Of a stretch of DNA of 64,000 nt, positions 59,112-64,000 are shown piece by piece. The position numbers and the translations under genes are program-made. The stretch spans positions 11,843,634 through 11,907,633 of the forward strand of contig CM055114.1 in assembly GCA_029204225.1 (NCBI GenBank), written 5' to 3'. This DNA comes from Diphasiastrum complanatum. Its lineage: Eukaryota > Streptophyta > Lycopodiopsida > Lycopodiales > Lycopodiaceae. Each line of letters opens with the position of its first letter. Within the stretch, counting starts at the first letter, position 1. The notes under the pieces were generated by a model. It was not told where the DNA came from. It saw only the letters and a list, made by a program, of their open reading frames with translations, and searched no databases.

Positions 59112-59545
59112 CACTCCCAGCATCCTGCATTCCCAAAATCACCCCAAGTTCCCGAAATTGGCCATCTAGGCTCGCCACTTGGTATTTACCCTCATCCATC
59201 CAACCTTTATCACTGGCCAAATTGGAGAATCTAATTTCTCAACCTATCTCCCACCATCAGACTTTTTTAATTCATCAAGTTATGTTCCTAGATCTGCATT
59301 CCCCAAATCCCCAGGAGGGCGAACCTGATCTCCCAAGGGATCTTCCGATCTTGCCATTTTTCACTCCCAGCATCCTGCATTCCCAAAATCACCCCAAGTT
59401 CCCAAAATTGGCCATCTAGGCTCGCCACTTGGTATTTACCTTCATCCATCCAACCTTTATCACTGGCCAAATTGGAGAATCTAAATTCCCAACCCATCTC
59501 CCACCATCAGACTTTTTTATTTCATCAAGTTACGTTCCCAAATCA
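59112..59545. repeat. 250-bp tandem direct repeat, about two copies
   Basis: The segment from CACTCCCAGCATCC at 59112 to the ATCAAGTTA string near 59280 recurs at 59362 onward with about ten substitutions. The period is 250 bp. Adjacent sequence (59545-59690) continues a looser ATTCCC-rich pattern. Confidence 0.9.
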
Positions 59546-60123
59546 ACATTCCCCAAATCCATAATCCCCAAGCTTCATATTCCCAAATTTTTGACTAGAT
59601 CTACATTCCCCAACTCTCTATCACTCACATATTCCCAAGTTCTATCATTTCCAACTCTTTAGACCCAAAATCCCAAGACTCACTTACCTTTATCCCACAT
59701 TGCCAATTTTTTCATATTCTCTTGTGTGAAAAATCAGAGATCAAAACACATTTGATCCATAAATGATCTTTAGCCAATTTGGATTACACATCTAGATTCA
59801 TCAACAAGATTGAAATCACTACTTTATGCATGCTAGAATTTGGAAATGCATCAAGATCTGATCATAACCACTCAGATCTGACTTAGTATTGTCCTTGTCC
59901 GTACAACAACAGTACAGTATAGTACTCCGCTCACGTGTGAAAGCTAGAGCAACAAGAAAATCAACATTCTACACATATTAGAACTGCAGTACATACATAA
60001 AATGGCATTCACATTTCCATACAACAGAAAAACTTGACAAGAATGATCTATCAACTCAAAATATTTTTGGAAGAGAGTACAAAGTTTGTCTCCTACAATT
60101 TTTCTTCTCTATCTTTCTCATTT

Positions 60124-60262
<139 letters not shown>

Positions 60263-60460
60263 GCTCCTCGTGGGCACATATATATCCTCTAAAACACTTT
60301 CTTCTAAGACATTCTTGTAAACTAATGATTACACTAAAAACTAGTTAATTGCGGTTGTCATCTTCCGTGGGAACACACTGTACTTGTATTTGTCTTTTCT
60401 GCGGAAACAGACTGTGCCACGTTGAGGCCGTTAGGTATGAAGGAAAGCGAAGTTCAGTTT

Positions 60461-61047
60461 TCAACACTCCCTCTTGAACTGAATATTCCTTCAGCCAATT
60501 CCCATATTCTTTTTGTGCTTTTTGAACAGTTGTTGTCCGAGGGCTTTTGTGAGAACATCAGCTATCATCTCTGTAGTCTTCACGTATTCAGTTCAAATTT
60601 CCTGTTTCTACATAAGATCTCTAATATGATGATACCTTAGTGGTATATGCTTAGTCCTGGAATGGAAGACTGGATCCTGAGTCATGGAGATTGCGCTTGT
60701 GTTGTCCATATACAGGACAGTAGGTTCTTCTTGTTTTTTTCCAAGTTCATTTAGCAACTGCCTCAGCCACACAACTTCATCCGCATTCTTTGAAGCTGCT
60801 ACATACTCTGATGCGCATGAAGATTGTGCCACAAGTATTTGCTTTTTGCAAACCCAGCTTATTGTCCCTCCACATATCATGAAGCATCTGCCAGTGACTG
60901 ATTTACTGTCATCTTTCGGACTTGCCCAAGTAGCATCATTGTATGTTGCGAGAGTGAATTCACTAGCTTTGAATAAACAATGCCAAAATCTATGGTTACT
61001 TTGAGATACTGCAAGATTCTCTTTGCTAGCTCCCAATAGTACAAGTC
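60461..61047 (-). pseudogene. Minus-strand copia remnant: LTR start, purine tract and RNase H
   Basis: Reading leftward from 61047: LYYWELAKRILQYLK, then (after a frame change near 60975) FTLATYNDATWASPKDDSKSVTG, SSCASEYVAASKNADEVVWL and MDNTSAISMTQDPVFHSRTKH. These are the RNase H motifs with catalytic Asp/Glu/Asp. Downstream on minus the purine tract AAGAGGGAG is followed by TGTTGAAAACTG, the start of its LTR, at 60466. The rest of the element to the right is missing: at about 61048 the sequence switches to the LTR end of the plus-strand copia. The LTR's left end is not resolved. Confidence 0.85.
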
Positions 61048-61089
61048 AGGACGAACACGAATCAGTCCCACGCACACGCTCCTGCGACA

Positions 61090-61102
61090 TGGTATCAGAG
61101 CC
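61090..61102 (+). promoter_or_regulatory. tRNA-Met primer-binding site of plus-strand copia
   Basis: TGGTATCAGAGCC directly follows the LTR's terminal CA. This is the classic initiator tRNA-Met primer site of plant copia elements. Confidence 0.95.
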
Positions 61103-61154
61103 AACAGGTTGTCACTACTGATATCCCAGCAGTGATTCTTCCAGATAACATAAT

Positions 61155-62726
61155 ATGGCTACAACAATCCAAACCAGAGTAGCAATCGGTCTCGATGGCA
61201 CAAATTACAGAATCTGGAAATTCAAAATCAAAACACTCCTGAAGGGCGAAGGCATCTGGTCGGTGACCAAGCTCTCAGAGGTGCAGCCTCCAGAGGGAGA
61301 CCTGAGGAGAGCTGAATGGATCAGAAAGGATGAGTGCACAATGGCGATCATCGTTTCGTCCATAAATGAAGATCTACTCATGCAGATTGAAGACTGCGAA
61401 AGCAGCCATGCAGCATGGGAAAGATTAAAGCAGAAGTATGAAGTGAGAACTGCAGCTTCAGTCATGCACCTTCACAATCAGTTGCAATCAATACGGTGGG
61501 ATGGCAACCAGTTGGATCAGCACGTTGAGAAGATCAGAACGATCTTCGCTCAACTCGCTGCATCAGGACAGGAGCACCAGGTCCTAGCACCATAGCAGCT
61601 GATGTACTTCATGAAATCTCTACCGACGTCCTATCAGCCGTTGAGAATGCTCATACTGAGTCTACCAGATATGACATTCAACAAAGCAGTTAGTCTTGTC
61701 GCTGATGAGAGACTAATGAGAGACAAAGGAGAGGGAAGCAGTGATCAAGAGAAGGCTCTCTTCACGAAAGGCAAGAAGAAGAACAAAAACAAGCCAAGAT
61801 TCGAGAAGACGAAGTCCTCGAATCAACAATTTTCTTCCTGCGATCACTGCCACAAACCAGGCCATACAGCCAACAAATGCTGGTTCAATCCAGCAATACC
61901 TTGCATGCACTGCAAGAAGAAAGGGCATTCTACATACGACTGCAGATTCAACCCAAAAAGAAAAAACAAAGCTAAAAAAGCAAACGTTGCAGAATCTTCT
62001 AAAGATGCAGAAAGAGGAGACGAAGCTTTCACGATACTTGACGAAGCTTTGACAAGCTACTCCGAACATGACTACGATGTGGTCATCGATTCAGGAGCAA
62101 CATCTCACATAACCTGCAACAAGAAGATCTTGATCAACTTTTGTGAATTCAAAAACAACAAAGCGGCGATTCTAGGCGATGGAAACAGACACGATGTCAA
62201 GGGCATCGTCTCTCTACAGTACGAACACTGTCAGACCAAGCAGAGCTGCCAGGAGCACTCTATGTGCCCTCACTCAAAATATCTGCTATCTGTCTCCAAG
62301 ATGGCAGATCTAGACATTCGAGTTTTGTTTGACGGCAACACTTGTCGTATGATCGAGAAGTCGACAAACAAGTTGCTGACAGTCGGATGCAGAGAAGGAA
62401 ACCTCTACCAGGCCAAAATAATCAGCAACTCTGATAACATATTAAATGCTTCAAAAAACGAAGATCAGCTTTGGCATAGGAGATTATATCATTTGAACAT
62501 GCGAAGCCTGTACGACATCAGCACAAAAGACATTGTCATAGGCCTCAAAATATCAAGCCCTGAGGCTGAGTTCTGCGAAGCTTGTCAGAAAGGCAAGCAA
62601 CATCAGAATCCATTTACACACAAAGGAAGAAGAGCCAAGGAAGTTCTTGAGCTTGTCCACTCTGATGTGTGTGGACCGATGAAAACAGATTCGCTCTCAG
62701 GTTCGAAATATTTTCTAACGTTATAG
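61155..62726 (+). pseudogene. Copia gag-protease-integrase (N part), one in-frame TAG
   Basis: Starting at ATG 61155, gag shows YRIWKFKIKTLLKGEGIW and the UBN2-type core (AAWERLKQKYE). A TAG at 61593-61595, directly before a CAG and probably a former CAG itself, interrupts the frame. The same frame continues with SLPTSYQPLRMLILSLPD. Two zinc knuckles follow (C-DH-C-HKPG-H-TANK-C and C-MH-C-KKKG-H-STYD-C). The protease has DVVIDSGATSHIT, and the pre-integrase domain has LWHRRLYHLNMRSLYDI. The integrase core begins HSDVCGPMKTDSLSGSKYF and the frame ends at TAG 62724 because one base is missing before IDDYSR. Confidence 0.92.
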
Positions 62727-64000
62727 ATGATTACAGTCGAATAACCATGATCTACTACTTGAAGAAGAAATCCGAAGTATTTGATTCTTTCAAGAAGTTC
62801 GTGGCATTCGTGGAGCGACACACCTCAAAAAGGATACAGATCCTTAGATCTGACAATGGAGGTGAATACATAAGCACAGAATTCTCAAGATTCTGCGAAG
62901 AACAGGGGATTGAACACCAGTTCACTCCTGCATACACACCAGAATACAACGGTGTGGCAGAAAGAAAAAATAGAACGCTAGTCGAAGGAGCCATATGCAT
63001 GATGGCACAGGCTCAATTGGCAGGCCAATTCTGGGCCGAAGCAATAGCTGCAGGAGTACATCTGCAGAACAGATCAACAACGACAATGCTGGAGAACAAA
63101 ACATCGTACGAGATGTGGACAGGCAAAAAGCCTAATCTATCATACGCACGAGTGTTTAAATGTGCAGCATACAAGCACATTTCAAAGAAAAAGAGAAGCA
63201 AGCTCGACGACAAATCCGAACAAAAAATCGTGGTCGGCTACTCGAATGGAACACATGTGTACAGACTCTACGATCCAACCACGAAGAAGGTTGTTTCGAA
63301 CAGAGATGTGAAGTTCGACGAGTCCACATTCCCTGGACTGAAAGACGAAAGAGACCATGAGATCTCCACAGTGCTGCCTATTCAAGAGGGAGATCGAGAA
63401 CAGTCATCAAATCAGAATGCAGGACCCCAGACTTCAGAGCAGCAAGAAACAGAGGATCGATCCCACGAACAAGAAATGTTCGAGCAACGACGAAACAAAC
63501 CTCAAAGGTCAACCAGACAAAGAAGATCTCCAGAGTGCTATTCTGACAATCTTCAATGGAGCAAAGACACACAGTTCGAGTACTATAGCTTCATAGAAGA
63601 ACCAGCTACATACCAAGAATCCAGAGTCCAAAGGGAGAATTCTGGAAACAGGCAATGTCTCGAGTCGATGAGACGAAACGAGGCATGGACATTAGAGCCA
63701 CTGCCAGAAAATAGAAAAGTAGTCGACTGCAAATGGGTGTACAAGAAAAAGCTGAAATCAGATGGCACCATTGGCCGCTACAAAGCAAGGCTTGTCGTGA
63801 AGGGCTACACGCAGAGATATGGTGTCGACTATTTTGACACATATTCGCCCATGGTCAAGATGACAAGCATAAGGCTGCTCCTTGCATATGCCACACGGTA
63901 CAATCTGGAAATTCACCAAATTGACGTGAAAACAGCCTTCTTCCATGGAGATCTAGAGGAGGAAATTTACATGAAGCACCCTGATGGCTATGAAGACCCC
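62727..64000 (+). pseudogene. Copia integrase core + reverse transcriptase N part (open to window end)
   Basis: After the 1-nt frameshift near 62724 the integrase continues (DDYSRITMIYY, LRSDNGGEYIS, TPEYNGVAERKNRTLVE), giving the DDE residues. It then runs through a basic linker and the reverse transcriptase start (NEAWTLEPLPENRKVVDCKW, YKARLVVKGYTQRYGVDYFDTYSP, EIHQIDVKTAFFHGDLEEEIYM). The frame is open from 62747 to the last base. Around 63640-63672 the conserved FWKQAM appears in the other frame, which suggests two compensating small indels. The rest of RT and RNase H lie outside the window. Confidence 0.9.

Larger units (their letters stand above)
61048..64000 (+). mobile_element. Ty1/copia element, plus strand, 5' LTR mostly lost, runs off window
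   Basis: Only the last 42 bp of the LTR remain (61048-61089, ending CTGCGACA). They are followed at once by the primer site TGGTATCAGAGCC (61090-61102), gag (from 61155), protease, integrase and the start of reverse transcriptase. The LTR end matches that of the nested copia at 15686-17965, so both are one family. The body here supplies the parts deleted there. It is broken by a TAG in gag and a frameshift in integrase. Confidence 0.9.

Overview
This window is nuclear DNA from a land plant, probably a vascular plant with a repeat-rich genome. The evidence is two intron-containing plant genes, a dense set of nested plant-type transposable elements (CACTA, Ty1/copia, gypsy-like) and long CT/GA microsatellites. 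The sequence does not settle the lineage. I see no bacterial operons, CRISPR arrays or RNA genes.

Two genes look intact. On the + strand, 27799-30905 is a five-exon AT-hook (AHL) DNA-binding protein with two AT-hooks and a PPC/DUF296 domain; all splice phases close and give 326 aa. On the - strand, 56482-47095 is a six-exon terminal uridylyltransferase of the URT1 type. It has a 766-aa disordered first exon, then the nucleotidyltransferase and PAP-associated domains, and all phases close to give 1129 aa. Its last intron (162 nt) starts inside a GA/CT microsatellite, is a multiple of three and has no stop codon, so retaining it would add 54 residues in frame.

The rest is mostly mobile-element DNA. 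0.7-6.1 kb is a decayed CACTA element: a divergent gene pair (Transposase_21/DUF4218 on -, Transposase_24-like on +) and a dense block of GACGTCGG-type palindromes. 10897-19212 is a complete LTR-retrotransposon on the - strand (LTRs about 537 bp, TTGAA target duplication, tRNA-Met primer site, polypurine tract) without recognisable pol, so it resembles a LARD. It holds a clathrin heavy chain fragment and a nested copia element (15686-17965, AAAAC duplication) with a large internal deletion. 21.3-24.2 kb carries two diverged tandem copies of a gypsy-like gag-protease. 32.2-40.2 kb holds a zinc-knuckle/protease reading frame, a low-complexity CAACCGACGCC-type repeat block with a 616-bp tandem duplication, and an unrecognised gag-like frame. 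These frames are broken mainly by stop codons, many of them TAG. 40.4-41.3 kb is a decayed copia on -. At 60.4-64 kb a minus-strand copia remnant abuts a plus-strand copia that runs off the window and belongs to the same family as the copy nested at 15.7-18.0 kb.

The two host genes are unrelated: one is a chromatin/transcription factor, the other a cytoplasmic mRNA 3'-end uridylation enzyme. The most useful observations are the in-frame microsatellite-bounded URT1 intron, the nested retroelement stratigraphy with exact target duplications, the clathrin fragment, the TAG/TGA-biased decay that suggests deamination of methylated CHG/CG sites, and three related dyad-symmetric hairpins around the LARD insertion.
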